A stretch of 64,000 nt of DNA. It comes from Rahnella variigena (GTDB lineage: Bacteria; Pseudomonadota; Gammaproteobacteria; Enterobacterales; Enterobacteriaceae). The position numbers and the translations under genes are program-made. The stretch covers positions 310,001-374,000 of the forward strand of contig NZ_NSDJ01000001.1 of NCBI RefSeq assembly GCF_003610915.1. The letters are read 5' to 3'. The notes under the pieces are model-generated. The model did not search any database. It was not told where the DNA came from and saw only the letters and a program-made list of their open reading frames with translations. Of the stretch, positions 27,722 through 41,114 are shown in pieces (the first letter of the stretch is position 1; each line of letters starts with the position of its first letter).

Positions 27722-28564
27722 ATGTTTCGTATGGACGGAGGATGGCTGCAATTGACTTTTATCACCTCATTACCCGGCGGGTTTTATCACACCTGTGTCG
27801 CTGTTTTGGGATTGCTGCTGGGCAGCTTTCTTAACGTCGTCGTTTATCGCTTGCCGCTGATGATTCACAACGAGGGTCAACTGACCGGACATGGCTTTAA
27901 TCTGAGCCTTCCGGCATCACACTGCCCGGCCTGTAAACATCCGCTAAAATACTGGCAGAACATACCGGTTCTGAGCTGGTTGTTGTTACGAGGAAAATGC
28001 CATTATTGCGCAGCCTCGATCTCGAAAAGGTATCCTCTGACAGAAGCCGGTTGTGCTGCCATGTTCCTTGGCCTCTCGTTTCTGTTTACCACGCCCCTGA
28101 GTTTACTGAGTGCTTTACTGTTATTTTGGTTTCTTCTGGCGCTTAGCCTGATTGACCTGGCCACTTACCTGCTTCCGGATCGGCTTACACTGCCACTGCT
28201 CTGGGCCGGATTACTTGTTCATTCCATTTCCGGAGAAGTGACTCTTCAGGATGCATTATATGGTGCAGCCGCAGGTTATCTGGCGTTGTGGCTTTTGTAC
28301 TGGGGAGTCAAAATCGTCAGTGGAAAAGAAGGAATGGGGTACGGCGATTTTAAATTGCTGGCGGCCCTGGGTGCCTGGGTGGGCTGGCAGATGTTACCCT
28401 ATTTATGCATTCTGGCTGCGCTGGCGGGGATTGTCTTCGTATTGATACGGATGGGCGTTTATAAAATGTCAGAGCAAATCCCTTTCGGCCCTTGTCTGGC
28501 AATGGCCGGCGCGCTGATTTACATCAGCCAGGAAAGCAACATAGTCTGGCTGATGTTTAGTTAA
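27722..28564 (+). CDS. gspO: GspO, prepilin peptidase and N-methyltransferase
   Basis: A 280-residue polytopic membrane aspartyl protease that cleaves and methylates the pseudopilins GspG to GspK. The cytoplasmic zinc loop has Cys68, Cys71, Cys93 and Cys96. The catalytic aspartates are in LIDLATYLLPDRLTLP (Asp145) and GMGYGDFKLL (Asp209). About eight hydrophobic helices. The end is only 11 nt from the convergent bfr gene, with no clear terminator between. It is preceded by CAAGAGAG and is the last gene of the gspC-O operon. Confidence 0.96.
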   Translation: MFRMDGGWLQLTFITSLPGGFYHTCVAVLGLLLGSFLNVVVYRLPLMIHNEGQLTGHGFNLSLPASHCPACKHPLKYWQNIPVLSWLLLRGKCHYCAASISKRYPLTEAGCAAMFLGLSFLFTTPLSLLSALLLFWFLLALSLIDLATYLLPDRLTLPLLWAGLLVHSISGEVTLQDALYGAAAGYLALWLLYWGVKIVSGKEGMGYGDFKLLAALGAWVGWQMLPYLCILAALAGIVFVLIRMGVYKMSEQIPFGPCLAMAGALIYISQESNIVWLMFS

Positions 28565-28575
28565 GACACCGGAGT

Positions 28576-29055
28576 TTATTGGGATTCTTCTTTCAACTGA
28601 GACTGAATGTAATTCTGGATGCCGATACGCCCGATTAATTCCAGTTCGGTTTCCAGCCAGTCAATGTGATGTTCTTCATCCGCCAGAATAGTAATCATTA
28701 AATCGCGGCTGACATAATCATGAACCGAGTCTGCGTAAGCAATGCCTTCGCGTAAGTCCTTCGCCCCTTCGAGTTCCAGCAGCAAATCAGACTTCAGCAT
28801 TTCCTCAACATCTTCACCAATATTGAGTTTGCCGAGATCCTGCAAATTTGGGAGGCCTTCAAGGAATAGGATCCGCTCAATGTAGATATCGGCATGCTTC
28901 ATTTCATCAATGGATTCATGATATTCGATACCGTTGAGCCGCATCAGTCCCCAGTTTTTAAACATACGGGCATGCAAAAAGTACTGATTGATAGCAACCA
29001 GTTCATTTCCAAGAAGTTTATTGAGGTGTGCAATGACTTTTTTATCGCCTTTCAT
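28576..29055 (-). CDS. bfr: Bacterioferritin
   Basis: A 159-residue ferritin-like subunit. All ferroxidase ligands are in place: Glu18, Glu51, His54, Glu94, Glu127 and His130. The haem-ligating Met52 is also present. Twenty-four subunits form a shell with haem between dimers and store iron as ferric mineral in the cytoplasm. It follows bfd, whose product reduces the haem to release iron. It converges with gspO. Confidence 0.98.
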   Translation of the reverse strand: MKGDKKVIAHLNKLLGNELVAINQYFLHARMFKNWGLMRLNGIEYHESIDEMKHADIYIERILFLEGLPNLQDLGKLNIGEDVEEMLKSDLLLELEGAKDLREGIAYADSVHDYVSRDLMITILADEEHHIDWLETELELIGRIGIQNYIQSQLKEESQ

Positions 29056-29140
29056 AGGTAACTCCTCCGTTCCGGTATCTAAAGCGTAGATCCGGTTCAG
29101 AGTAAGTCAAAAAAAAGGCACACTTTTTAACTAAGTATTT

Positions 29141-29335
29141 TTAAGCGATGTTTTTGTATTCAGGAATTTGCTGTAATTCATCTTCCATTATCTGTCGTGC
29201 CATGCGAACACATTTGCCACATTGCGTTCCTACCGGAACAAAATTCCTCAGCTGTTGGAACGTTTGCGGCTGGTAACGCCTGACAGCCTGTCTGATCGTT
29301 TTATCACTGACTGAATTGCACAAACACACGTACAT
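29141..29335 (-). CDS. bfd: Bacterioferritin-associated ferredoxin
   Basis: A 64-residue [2Fe-2S] protein, [20 protein letters not shown], with CxC at residues 4 and 6 and CGKC further on, the four iron-sulfur ligands. It binds Bfr and passes electrons to mobilise stored iron. The ATG at 29333-29335 is chosen because MYVCLC is the invariant family start; six more codons lie open upstream. A Fur box overlaps its promoter, consistent with induction in low iron. Confidence 0.96.
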   Translation of the reverse strand: MYVCLCNSVSDKTIRQAVRRYQPQTFQQLRNFVPVGTQCGKCVRMARQIMEDELQQIPEYKNIA

Positions 29336-29366
29336 ATAAACCACACTTCGCATAAATCTTGAACTA

Positions 29367-29395
29367 ACTGTAAATGAGAATGGTTATTATTGCAA
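29367..29395 (-). promoter_or_regulatory. bfd promoter with Fur box
   Basis: Minus-strand -35 TTGCAA (29390-29395), 17-bp spacer and -10 TACAGT (29367-29372). The spacer is occupied by AATAATAACCATTCTCATT (29373-29391), a good match to the 19-bp Fur consensus built of GATAAT repeats. Iron-loaded Fur bound there would block the promoter. Confidence 0.75.
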
Positions 29396-29432
29396 ATGTA
29401 GTTTGCTCTCTTTGGTATGCAAATTTAGGCAA

Positions 29433-29462
29433 TAAAAAAGGGTGCCGAAGCACCCTTTTTTT
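29433..29462 (-). terminator. str operon terminator after tufA
   Basis: Stem GGGTGC (29440-29445) and GCACCC (29450-29455) with a CGAA tetraloop, with A and T runs on both sides. A strong rho-independent terminator 18 nt after the tufA stop. Confidence 0.95.
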
Positions 29463-29480
29463 GCTCTTAATTATCAGCGA

Positions 29481-30710
<1,230 letters not shown>

Positions 30711-30736
30711 GGGATCATTGTGTTTAAAACTGTGGC

Positions 30737-32860
<2,124 letters not shown>

Positions 32861-32890
32861 CTATAACTAGGACGTTCAAGTTCAGTTAAC

Positions 32891-32924
32891 CCAAGCGGGT
32901 TGGCTTCTTGAAGCGCCCGCTTGG
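32891..32924 (-). other. Stem-loop in the rpsG-fusA spacer
   Basis: CCAAGCGGG (32891-32899) pairs with CCCGCTTGG (32916-32924), and flanking TAAC/GTTA can extend the stem with one bulge. There is no T tract, so it is not a standard terminator; it may affect mRNA stability or translation of fusA. Confidence 0.45.
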
Positions 32925-32947
32925 TTAGCATAACTACTGCGAAGTGA

Positions 32948-33958
<1,011 letters not shown>

Positions 33959-33980
33959 TTAGCTAATATGGGGACGCAGA

Positions 33981-34009
33981 ATTTTAGGGCTGACCTAAGA
34001 GGGTGTCAA
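33981..34009 (-). promoter_or_regulatory. str operon promoter
   Basis: Minus strand: a perfect -35 TTGACA (34004-34009), a 17-bp spacer and -10 TAAAAT (33981-33986), followed by TCTGCGTCCCC. This is a near-consensus sigma-70 promoter in the tusB-rpsL gap, feeding rpsL, rpsG, fusA and tufA. Confidence 0.9.
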
Positions 34010-34032
34010 GAAATATACAGCACATCAGTAAA

Positions 34033-34320
34033 TCACCATGCTGTTTGCTGGGTGTGTTTCTCAGTCAGCGCGACGAATCCAGTATAGTCGATCAATGTGA
34101 TTTTGTGCGAAATTTGACCAACCAATCCTCTGGCCGCCAGATCCTCGCTGAGAACATAAATCGATTGAACATGCTGGCTGAGCAGATTACACGCCTCGCT
34201 GCCATCAAGCGCAGCCAGTACGCCATCCTGCATCAGCAAAAGTGCATCTTCCTGAGCAACCAGCTTAACAATCAATGAGAAATCACATTGTTGCGGGGAA
34301 CGGGCTAGAGTAAAAAGCAT
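34033..34320 (-). CDS. tusB: TusB, sulfur relay protein
   Basis: A 95-residue DsrH-family protein ending QQTAW, like E. coli TusB. It forms the TusBCD hexamer, which passes persulfide sulfur from TusA to TusE for MnmA-dependent 2-thiolation of uridine 34 in tRNA for Lys, Glu and Gln. It is third of tusDCB, 13 nt after tusC, directly upstream of the str promoter. Confidence 0.93.
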   Translation of the reverse strand: MLFTLARSPQQCDFSLIVKLVAQEDALLLMQDGVLAALDGSEACNLLSQHVQSIYVLSEDLAARGLVGQISHKITLIDYTGFVALTEKHTQQTAW

Positions 34321-34333
34321 GGAATTTCCTGAT

Positions 34334-34693
34334 TTAAAACGTCATCACCACATCAAAACTGGCCAGTCGCCCGCGAATTTCAGTCGCAGACAACGGCTCC
34401 ACATCCAGCACCCATTCATGTCCCGCAGATAAACCGCGTGACTTCAGCGAGTCTTCACAGACAAAGCACTGATCGACGTCATAAAGTGATAACACACCGA
34501 ATGTGGCAATATAATTACGGGCGAGAATTTTTTCGGGTTGTTGTGCCGGCATGAGCTGAAAAACACCGTCAGCCATAAAAAACACGCCGATATCTTCGGT
34601 CAGAGCTGACGTAGCCAGCAGCGCATCAAGGCCTTCTCTTCCCGCTGATGTGCCGTGCGGTCCCTGAGTGAACACGAACGCTATCTTTTTCAT
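34334..34693 (-). CDS. tusC: TusC, sulfur relay protein
   Basis: A 119-residue DsrF-family protein, [20 protein letters not shown], the central structural subunit of TusBCD. Same length as in E. coli. It lies 22 nt after tusD and 13 nt before tusB. Confidence 0.93.
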   Translation of the reverse strand: MKKIAFVFTQGPHGTSAGREGLDALLATSALTEDIGVFFMADGVFQLMPAQQPEKILARNYIATFGVLSLYDVDQCFVCEDSLKSRGLSAGHEWVLDVEPLSATEIRGRLASFDVVMTF

Positions 34694-34715
34694 TGCCTGT
34701 CCCTGCCATAACCCA

Positions 34716-35108
34716 TCAGAACTGCACCATGCGATCGCAGGTCAGCGACGCTTCAGCGAGGCTGCCCAATCCGGTCAGGGCAAAGCCGGCTTGTAAATTC
34801 GTCTGGCCGTGGCCCTGATTGTGGGCTTCTGTTTCATCGATGACACCGCGACGTAAAGCCGCTGCCACGCAAACATTGAGAGCAACCTGATGGTCTGCCG
34901 CCATACGCTGCCAGGATCTGACCAGATCAAATTCATCCGAAGCAGGTGCAGAAAGCATATTACCGTTGAGAACGCCCTCACGATAAAAAAACACGCTGTC
35001 CAGCTGATGGCCACTGCCAATCAATGCCAGTGCGAACTGATACGCCGCACTGGCTTGTTGTGTGCCGTAAGCAGGACCGGTTACCAGGAGGCAATAACGC
35101 AGTTTCAA
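34716..35108 (-). CDS. tusD: TusD, sulfurtransferase subunit
   Basis: A 130-residue DsrE-family protein, [20 protein letters not shown], with the active-site cysteine in [13 protein letters not shown] (Cys80, equivalent to E. coli Cys78). It accepts sulfur from TusA and hands it to TusE. Its start overlaps the yheO stop by 4 nt (ATGA), so it is translationally coupled to the regulator. Confidence 0.94.
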   Translation of the reverse strand: MKLRYCLLVTGPAYGTQQASAAYQFALALIGSGHQLDSVFFYREGVLNGNMLSAPASDEFDLVRSWQRMAADHQVALNVCVAAALRRGVIDETEAHNQGHGQTNLQAGFALTGLGSLAEASLTCDRMVQF

Positions 35109-35827
35109 CGCTCGTTCCCCACCAGATCCCCGCTTTTAAACTGGCGGATATACAGGTAAACGGTATGCTTTGAAATATTCAGGCGGTCAGCCACCTGATT
35201 GATGGCATCTTTGATATCAAAAATACCCTTTTCATAAAGATTCAGCACAACCTGTCGGTTCTTCGCGTTATTAGAAACAGTGCGGTCAGCGTTCACTTCT
35301 TCGATGGTGAATTCCAGCGTTTGCGCTACCAGGTCATCCACAGATGAGGCGAAGTTTACGGAAGAGGCCACTTCCTGAGTTTCAGGTGGCATAAAGGTCT
35401 GAATAATTTGCGAGAAAGGTACGTCGAGATTCATGTTGATGCACAGCAGACCAATGACGCGTTGCTCACGGTTGCGAATAGCGATGGTGACTGACTTCAT
35501 CAGCACACCACTTTTCGCACGGGTGAAGTAGGCTTTGGACACATTGCTGTCCGCACCGGTCATGTCATGCAACATGCGCAGGGCTAAATCGGTAATCGGT
35601 GAGCCGATCTTACGGCCGGTATGCTCACCATTTGCAATACGGACCGCTGAACATTTCAGGTCTTCCAGTGAATGCAGAACAATTTCGCAATGCTCACCGA
35701 TCAGCATCGCAAGCCCGTCCACCACGGCCTCGTATGAAGACAAAATCTCATGATCGACCTGGCTGAACGGACGTTGGTCCAGCAAATCCAGTTCACCGGT
35801 TTCGCCAGTTATAAGCGAATTAGACAT
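35105..35827 (-). CDS. yheO: YheO, PAS-like and HTH transcriptional regulator
   Basis: About 240 residues. The N-terminal YheO-type PAS-like domain has [20 protein letters not shown] and [20 protein letters not shown]. The C-terminal helix-turn-helix is [20 protein letters not shown]. Nearly identical to E. coli YheO, whose target and ligand are not firmly known. The ATG at 35825-35827 follows GAGGGTGG and matches the family start [20 protein letters not shown]; a TTG 33 nt upstream is not needed. First gene of yheO-tusDCB. Confidence 0.9.
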   Translation of the reverse strand: MSNSLITGETGELDLLDQRPFSQVDHEILSSYEAVVDGLAMLIGEHCEIVLHSLEDLKCSAVRIANGEHTGRKIGSPITDLALRMLHDMTGADSNVSKAYFTRAKSGVLMKSVTIAIRNREQRVIGLLCINMNLDVPFSQIIQTFMPPETQEVASSVNFASSVDDLVAQTLEFTIEEVNADRTVSNNAKNRQVVLNLYEKGIFDIKDAINQVADRLNISKHTVYLYIRQFKSGDLVGNER

Positions 35828-36039
35828 TGAAGCTACCACCCTCTCTATCGCGCCTTCCAACGGGAGTCAGGACGCATTATTCATCATTCCACGGTCGTTA
35901 CTGTATCAAAGACACAGAAAAAACGGCCTTGCGATTATATGGATCTGTGACGTTATGCCGGGGAAACAAAAGCGTCAAGTTATCATCATAGAGTAACCTC
36001 AATAAAATGAAGGGCGGCCTGTAAGAAAAGTTTCAGGCG

Positions 36040-36070
36040 AAAAAAAACCGCCGCATTTAGCGACGGTTTT
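36040..36070 (-). terminator. fkpA terminator
   Basis: On the minus strand AAAACCGTCGC, a TAAAT loop and GCGGCGGTTTTTTTT form a stem with one U-G pair followed by a long T run, 22 nt past the fkpA stop. Confidence 0.9.
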
Positions 36071-36091
36071 CTGCAACAGCTCAACAGCAAC

Positions 36092-36952
36092 TTAGTTTGC
36101 TTTTGGTGCCGCTTCAGCTTCAGCAGGTTTTTCAGCTGCTTTAGGGTCAGCCTTAGGTGCCGCTTTCACATCCAGCAGTTCAACATCGAACACCAGAGTA
36201 GAGTTAGCCGGGATCCCCGGGACGCCAGTTTTGCCGTAAGCCAGCGCTGGTGGAATGACCAGCTTGATTTTGCCGCCTTTCTTAATGTGTTTCAGGCCTT
36301 CGGTCCAGCCAGGGATAACACCATCAAGACGGAAAGACAGCGGCTCGCCACGGGTATAAGAGTTATCAAACTCAGTACCGTCGGTCAGAGTCCCTTTGTA
36401 GTTCACTACAACGGTATCGCTGTCTTTTGGCGCTGCGCCAGCACCTGGTTTTTCAACCTGATACAGCAGGCCTGATTCAGTCTTCTTCACGCCTTTTTCT
36501 TTGGCGAAATCAGCACGGAACTTGTCGCCTTTGTCAGCGTTAGCTTTAGCGTCTTGCTCCATCTTAGCCTGCGCAGATGCTTTCACACGGCCTTCGAAGG
36601 TTTGCAGAGTCTTCTCGATTTCCTGATCAGACAGTTTGCTTTTGTTGGCGAACGCATCCTGAACACCGGCGATCAGCTGGTCTTTATCCAGTTTGATACC
36701 CAGTTTTTCTTGTTCTTTCAGGGAGTTGTCCATGTAGCGACCCAGTGATGCGCCGAGAGCATAAGCAGCCTGCTCGTCATCACTTTTGAACTTGGTCGTG
36801 TCTGTTGCTGCCGGAGCAGCTGCAGCAGGGGCAGCGGCTGGCGCGGGTGCAGCAGCGGCCGGTGCTGTGGCTTCAGCAGCCATAACCTGAGTGGCATTCA
36901 GGGCGATCGCCATGGTGGTTGCCAGCAGAGTTACTTTAAACAGTGATTTCAT
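36092..36952 (-). CDS. fkpA: FkpA, periplasmic FKBP-type peptidyl-prolyl isomerase
   Basis: A 286-residue periplasmic chaperone-isomerase. It has a signal peptide (MKSLFKVTLLATTMAIALNA, cleaved near AMA), an Ala/Pro-rich linker (about residues 28-50, longer than in E. coli), an N-terminal helical dimerisation domain, and the FKBP domain (VNYKGTLTDGTEFDNSYTRG and GWTEGLKHIKKGGKIKLVIP), ending in a Lys/Ala tail. It helps outer-membrane and secreted proteins fold. The ATG at 36950-36952 follows GGAGA; upstream in-frame codons are not part of the family. A possible sigma-E promoter lies upstream. Confidence 0.96.
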   Translation of the reverse strand: MKSLFKVTLLATTMAIALNATQVMAAEATAPAAAAPAPAAAPAAAAPAATDTTKFKSDDEQAAYALGASLGRYMDNSLKEQEKLGIKLDKDQLIAGVQDAFANKSKLSDQEIEKTLQTFEGRVKASAQAKMEQDAKANADKGDKFRADFAKEKGVKKTESGLLYQVEKPGAGAAPKDSDTVVVNYKGTLTDGTEFDNSYTRGEPLSFRLDGVIPGWTEGLKHIKKGGKIKLVIPPALAYGKTGVPGIPANSTLVFDVELLDVKAAPKADPKAAEKPAEAEAAPKAN

Positions 36953-36975
36953 CCATTTCTCCAGGACCAGAAGCG

Positions 36976-37005
36976 TATGACCTCTGGTAATAATTACGAA
37001 AGTTC
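36976..37005 (-). promoter_or_regulatory. Candidate sigma-E promoter of fkpA
   Basis: Minus strand GAACTT (37000-37005) 19 bp before TCATA (36976-36980). The -35 fits the envelope-stress sigma factor well; the -10 is only a partial match. E. coli fkpA is sigma-E-dependent, which supports the assignment. Confidence 0.4.
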
Positions 37006-37245
37006 GGCGGTTACTATAACTGTCCGTCTCACGACAAAACAATCTCTATACACGCCATTAGCGTCATATTCAGACCTTTTTTACATCAATTAGTTTCGTC
37101 TGCTCCTGAGGAGTCAAAGATAAAGCGCCGCAGAGGTCAGGTAATTAAGCAGGTTTACGGGTAGAATTGCCGGTCTACAATAGAGTATGGGGTTCCGGTC
37201 AGTGCTCAACCTGATCAACTTGAGCCGCAAAATGAGGTAATAATT

Positions 37246-37464
37246 ATGGACTCAAACACCGTTGAACAACGTCTGGAGATGCTGGAAAACAAGCTGGCTT
37301 TTCAGGAAATTACTATCGAAGAGCTGAACTTGATCGTCACACAGCATCAGCTGGAAATGAGCAGATTGCACGATCACCTGCGCCTTCTGACAGATAAACT
37401 CCGCGCCAGCCAGCCATCAATGATTGCCGATCAGTCGGAAGAAACGCCTCCGCCGCATTATTGA
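37246..37464 (+). CDS. slyX: SlyX
   Basis: A 72-residue, highly charged protein with a heptad coiled-coil pattern ([20 protein letters not shown]) and the conserved end [13 protein letters not shown] (SEETPPPHY). It is the same length as E. coli SlyX; molecular function unknown. ATG preceded by GAGGTAAT. It converges with slyD across a bidirectional terminator. Confidence 0.92.
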   Translation: MDSNTVEQRLEMLENKLAFQEITIEELNLIVTQHQLEMSRLHDHLRLLTDKLRASQPSMIADQSEETPPPHY

Positions 37465-37484
37465 TACTGTTTCTGACGCAACAA

Positions 37485-37514
37485 AAAGGCGCCCTTCCGG
37501 CGCCTTTCGTTTTT
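37485..37514 (+). terminator. slyX-slyD bidirectional terminator
   Basis: Perfect stem AAAGGCGCC (37485-37493) and GGCGCCTTT (37499-37507) with a CTTCC loop and T-rich flank, placed between the convergent genes slyX and slyD. Confidence 0.93.
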
Positions 37515-37535
37515 ATCACTCAGCAAACAGAGTGA

Positions 37536-38141
37536 TTAGTGGCAACCGCAGCCACCGTTACCGCCACAACCGCCTTTTTTGCCGTGATCATGACCGTGGT
37601 CGTGATCATGGTCGTGGCCGTGACCACCGCAGCAGCCTTCGCCGTGTTCATGGTCGTGACCATGATCGTGGCCGTGTTCGCCGTGAACGTGGCCGTGAGC
37701 CAGTTCTTCTTCAGTTGCTTCACGGATTGCCACCACTTCGACGTGGAAGTTCAGATCCTGACCTGCCAGCATGTGGTTGCCGTCGACAACAACGTGGTCG
37801 CCGTCAACTTCAGTGATTTCTACAGGAACCGGCCCCTGATCGGTGTCAGCCAGGAAACGCATACCGACTTCCAGCTCATCAACACCCATGAACACGTCTT
37901 TAGGCACGCGCTGAACCAGGTTTTCGTCGTAGTTGCCGTAAGCGTCGTTGGCGCCAACATGCACATCAAAAACGTCACCAATGGCATGACCTTCCAGCGC
38001 AGTTTCCAGACCGGAGATCAGGGAACCATGGCCGTGCAGATAATCCAACGGCGCGCTCACCGGAGATTCATCAACCAACACACCGTCTTCTGTACGTACC
38101 TGATATGCCACGCTGATGACCAGGTCTTTTGCTACTTTCAT
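37536..38141 (-). CDS. slyD: SlyD, FKBP-type isomerase and metallochaperone
   Basis: A 201-residue cytoplasmic protein. The FKBP domain (about 1-70 and 130-150) is interrupted by the insert-in-flap chaperone domain (about 70-130). The tail from about residue 150 is extremely rich in His, Asp, Gly and Cys (HGHDHGHDHEHGEGCCGGHG and similar repeats) and binds Ni(II) and other metals. SlyD supports hydrogenase nickel insertion and folding of nascent proteins; phage lysis protein E depends on it in E. coli. The tail is unbroken. Confidence 0.96.
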   Translation of the reverse strand: MKVAKDLVISVAYQVRTEDGVLVDESPVSAPLDYLHGHGSLISGLETALEGHAIGDVFDVHVGANDAYGNYDENLVQRVPKDVFMGVDELEVGMRFLADTDQGPVPVEITEVDGDHVVVDGNHMLAGQDLNFHVEVVAIREATEEELAHGHVHGEHGHDHGHDHEHGEGCCGGHGHDHDHDHGHDHGKKGGCGGNGGCGCH

Positions 38142-38339
38142 GATAACTCCTACCGTTGGAAACTCAATTTGTTGTCTGCGGGCGTTTCATAACACACGCA
38201 ACTTCGCTTAAGGCTAATTCAGTGTCGGCCACTTTTCGATGAGATCATCCTGAAAAGTGCGACCGGATAAATTTGGCGAAGAGTGTAACGGAAATCCGCG
38301 TCTCTGTACTACCAGCATAAAAAAACACGAGCAAGAACG

Positions 38340-38543
38340 CTACTTCGGATCGAAAATACCAATCACCTGCTCTTCCGGCCGCAGCTTCTTGCTGACCTGT
38401 GCATCCGTCTGACGCTGATGGTGCCCGCACTTCACACACTCCACCACTTCGACCTGATCTTCCTGCCATAAAGCCAGCGTATCCATCGCCTTACATTTCG
38501 GACATACCGCACCAGCGATAAACCGTTTACGGGTTGTAGCCAT
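38340..38543 (-). CDS. yheV: YheV, zinc-ribbon-like protein
   Basis: A 67-residue protein, MATTRKRFIAGAVCPKCKAM, with two CxxC pairs (CPKC, CVKC) forming a probable zinc ribbon and the conserved end PEEQVIGIFDPK. It matches E. coli YheV; function unknown. The ATG at 38541-38543 has a GGAGA site. It lies after kefB on the same strand, as in E. coli. Confidence 0.9.
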   Translation of the reverse strand: MATTRKRFIAGAVCPKCKAMDTLALWQEDQVEVVECVKCGHHQRQTDAQVSKKLRPEEQVIGIFDPK

Positions 38544-38622
38544 GTTACTTCTCCTGAAATCTGCGACATTGCGTCCGGTCATTTTTCATTCAGACGGCAA
38601 CATTATTTTTTCGCCAGCCGGA

Positions 38623-40431
38623 CTATTCATCATCGTCCCAGCCATCAAGCTGACGACGTTCGTTGTGCATTTCGCTCTGGAAGATATCCTCCAGTTCGCG
38701 CCGCGCTTCTTTCACACGGGAAATCTGCGCCACATCGCCGCGGTTTTGCGGCACCAGTTCACGTAGCATCCGCATATCAAGACGACGGAAATGTTGTTGG
38801 GCACGGTACGCACTGTGCGGATGCATACCCAGCGTGACCAGCGCCTTTTTGCCTAATTCCAGCGCACTGGAAAACGTCTCGCGGGAAAAATTCGCCACAC
38901 CGGCCTGCAACAGTTCATGCGCTTCAACACGGCCACGGGCGCGTGCCAGAATATTCAGATGAGGAAAATGCTGCTGACACAAATGCACGATGGTCATGGT
39001 GTCCGCAGGCTCATCACACGTAATCACAATCGATTTGGCCTTTTCAGCACCCGAAGCCCTGAGCAGTTCCAGTTCGGTCGCATCGCCGTAATACACTTTA
39101 TAACCGTAAGTCCGCATCAGCCCGACGGCGCTGATATCACGCTCAAGCACCGTGATGCGCATTTTATTGGCCATCAGCAAACGTCCGATCACCTGTCCGA
39201 AACGTCCGAACCCGACAATAATCACCTGCGGTTCGTCATCCTGCACAAAATGCTTTTCGTCACTTTCTTCGCCGTCGTTGTAGCGTCGTACCAGGATGCG
39301 GTCGACCCACTGCATCAGCAACGGCGTGGTCATCATTGATATCGTCACCACGACCAGCAACAGCGAAAGCTGCGACGAGGAAATCACTTTCTGCGCACCA
39401 GCCGCCGAAAACAGCACGAAAGCAAATTCCCCCCCCTGACTGAGCACAGCAGAAAACTGCAAGCGTACCGATGTCCGCAGACCAAATATGCGGGAAAGCC
39501 CGTACAGCACCGCGCCTTTGACCGTCACCAGAATCATCACGCCTGCCAGCACCAGCAAAATATGGGTATACAGCACGCCCAGATTCAGCGCCATGCCGAC
39601 AGAAATAAAGAACAGCCCGAGCAGTAAACCCTTAAACGGCTCGATAGCGATTTCCAGTTCGTGCTGATATTCGCTTTCAGCCAGTAAAATCCCGGCGATA
39701 AATGTTCCGAGCGCCATCGAAAAGCCCAGCGTATCCATAAACAGCGCCGAACCAAGCACCACCAGCAGTGCGGCGGCGGTAAACACTTCACGCACGCCGG
39801 AAGCCACAATCAGCCGGAAAATCGGCCGCAGCAGATAGCGTCCGCCAATCAGCATGCCGCCAAAGGCCAGCACTTTCAGGCCGATCATCTCCCAGTTATT
39901 GCTGCCTTCCGAACCGCCCGCCAGAATCGGGATCAGCGCCAGCGCCGGGATCACCGCGATATCCTGGAACAACAACACGGCGAAACCCAGCTGACCGCCT
40001 TCGTTACGCGTCATGCCTTTGTCGCGCATCAGTTGTAATGCCATCGCCGTGGATGACATCGCCAGCCCGATACCGCCAATCACCGCGGCTTGCCAGGAAA
40101 ACTTCGTCAGATACAACAAACCGCCGAGCACCAGTGCAGTCAGGATCACCTGCCCGGCGCCGACACCAAAGATTTGCCGCCGCAGCGCCCACAGTTTTCC
40201 GGGGTTCAGTTCCAGCCCGATGATAAACATCAGGAAAACCACGCCCAGTTCGGAGAAGTGCAGAATTTCATCCACGTCGCGGATAAAGCCTAAACCCCAC
40301 GGACCGATGGCAATACCGGCCAGCAAATAACCCAGCACTGCGCCAATGCCTAAACGCTGTGCCACCGGCACCGCCACTACGGCAGCGAACAAAAACAGCA
40401 GGATCGCCATGGGAATATTCGAAACATCCAT
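38623..40431 (-). CDS. kefB: KefB, glutathione-regulated K+/H+ antiporter
   Basis: A 602-residue CPA2 transporter with 12-13 membrane helices (about 1-380), the family segment [20 protein letters not shown], and a cytoplasmic KTN domain with the nucleotide motif [13 protein letters not shown] followed by a C-terminal tail. It is opened by glutathione adducts, giving protection from electrophiles through cytoplasm acidification. The ATG (40429-40431) overlaps the kefG stop (TGATG); upstream in-frame residues belong to kefG's other frame. The ancillary subunit KefG is directly upstream. Confidence 0.96.
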   Translation of the reverse strand: MDVSNIPMAILLFLFAAVVAVPVAQRLGIGAVLGYLLAGIAIGPWGLGFIRDVDEILHFSELGVVFLMFIIGLELNPGKLWALRRQIFGVGAGQVILTALVLGGLLYLTKFSWQAAVIGGIGLAMSSTAMALQLMRDKGMTRNEGGQLGFAVLLFQDIAVIPALALIPILAGGSEGSNNWEMIGLKVLAFGGMLIGGRYLLRPIFRLIVASGVREVFTAAALLVVLGSALFMDTLGFSMALGTFIAGILLAESEYQHELEIAIEPFKGLLLGLFFISVGMALNLGVLYTHILLVLAGVMILVTVKGAVLYGLSRIFGLRTSVRLQFSAVLSQGGEFAFVLFSAAGAQKVISSSQLSLLLVVVTISMMTTPLLMQWVDRILVRRYNDGEESDEKHFVQDDEPQVIIVGFGRFGQVIGRLLMANKMRITVLERDISAVGLMRTYGYKVYYGDATELELLRASGAEKAKSIVITCDEPADTMTIVHLCQQHFPHLNILARARGRVEAHELLQAGVANFSRETFSSALELGKKALVTLGMHPHSAYRAQQHFRRLDMRMLRELVPQNRGDVAQISRVKEARRELEDIFQSEMHNERRQLDGWDDDE

Positions 40432-40985
40432 CAGGCAATTCCCCCCTGCGGTAACGGCGATTTCAGCCATTCGCCGTAAGCTTCGGCATGACTTTGCAGC
40501 ACATCCGGTTTCTGACGACGCGCCCAGTAAATGATGATGGGCGTCATCCAGTGCATATGGCACATAGCAGACGTCAGCTCGAATGGCCGCATAATGTCGG
40601 ACATCGGATAACGGTTATAACCGCCCGCCCGGTACGCACCTTCCGGTTCACCCGTGGTGACCACCGAACGCCAGTACTTGCCGTTAAGCGCATTACCGCC
40701 TGCCCCGCTGGCAAAACCACGCGCCAGCACGCGATCCATCCACTCTTTCAACAACGCCGGACAGCTGTAGGTATAAAGAGGATGCTGAAAAACAATCACC
40801 TTGTGATCGCGCAGCAGTTGCTGCTCACGATGAATATCAATAAAAAAATCAGGATAGTGGGCGTACAAATCATGCACGGTGACATGTTCAAGCTGTTGAG
40901 CTTGTTGCAGTAAAACGCGGTTGGCGACCGAATCGGGTGATTCCGGATGGGCATACAGCAGCAAAACCTTTGGTGGCTGCGACAT
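40431..40985 (-). CDS. kefG: KefG, ancillary flavoprotein for KefB
   Basis: A 184-residue NAD(P)H quinone oxidoreductase-like protein, [20 protein letters not shown], with [20 protein letters not shown] and [10 protein letters not shown] typical of the KefF/KefG flavodoxin fold. It is required for full KefB activity. The ATG at 40983-40985 has a strong GGAGG site; longer in-frame starts are not supported. It is coupled to kefB by a one-base overlap and divergent from yheS. Confidence 0.95.
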   Translation of the reverse strand: MSQPPKVLLLYAHPESPDSVANRVLLQQAQQLEHVTVHDLYAHYPDFFIDIHREQQLLRDHKVIVFQHPLYTYSCPALLKEWMDRVLARGFASGAGGNALNGKYWRSVVTTGEPEGAYRAGGYNRYPMSDIMRPFELTSAMCHMHWMTPIIIYWARRQKPDVLQSHAEAYGEWLKSPLPQGGIA

Positions 40986-41114
40986 CAATACCTCCAAAGC
41001 GTCGTCAGGGTGCGGTTTTTCCGTTACCATGCTTCGCAAAGACAAAATGGGACGCGATACGTCTTGTTTAGATCATTATCATGACAATTTAACATACTCT
41101 CAACACGGCGCTTT

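Noticed and set aside
37536..37700. Short repeats in the slyD 3' end resembling a CRISPR or tandem array
   Set aside because: They encode the His/Asp/Gly-rich metal-binding tail of SlyD in frame, a known feature of the family.
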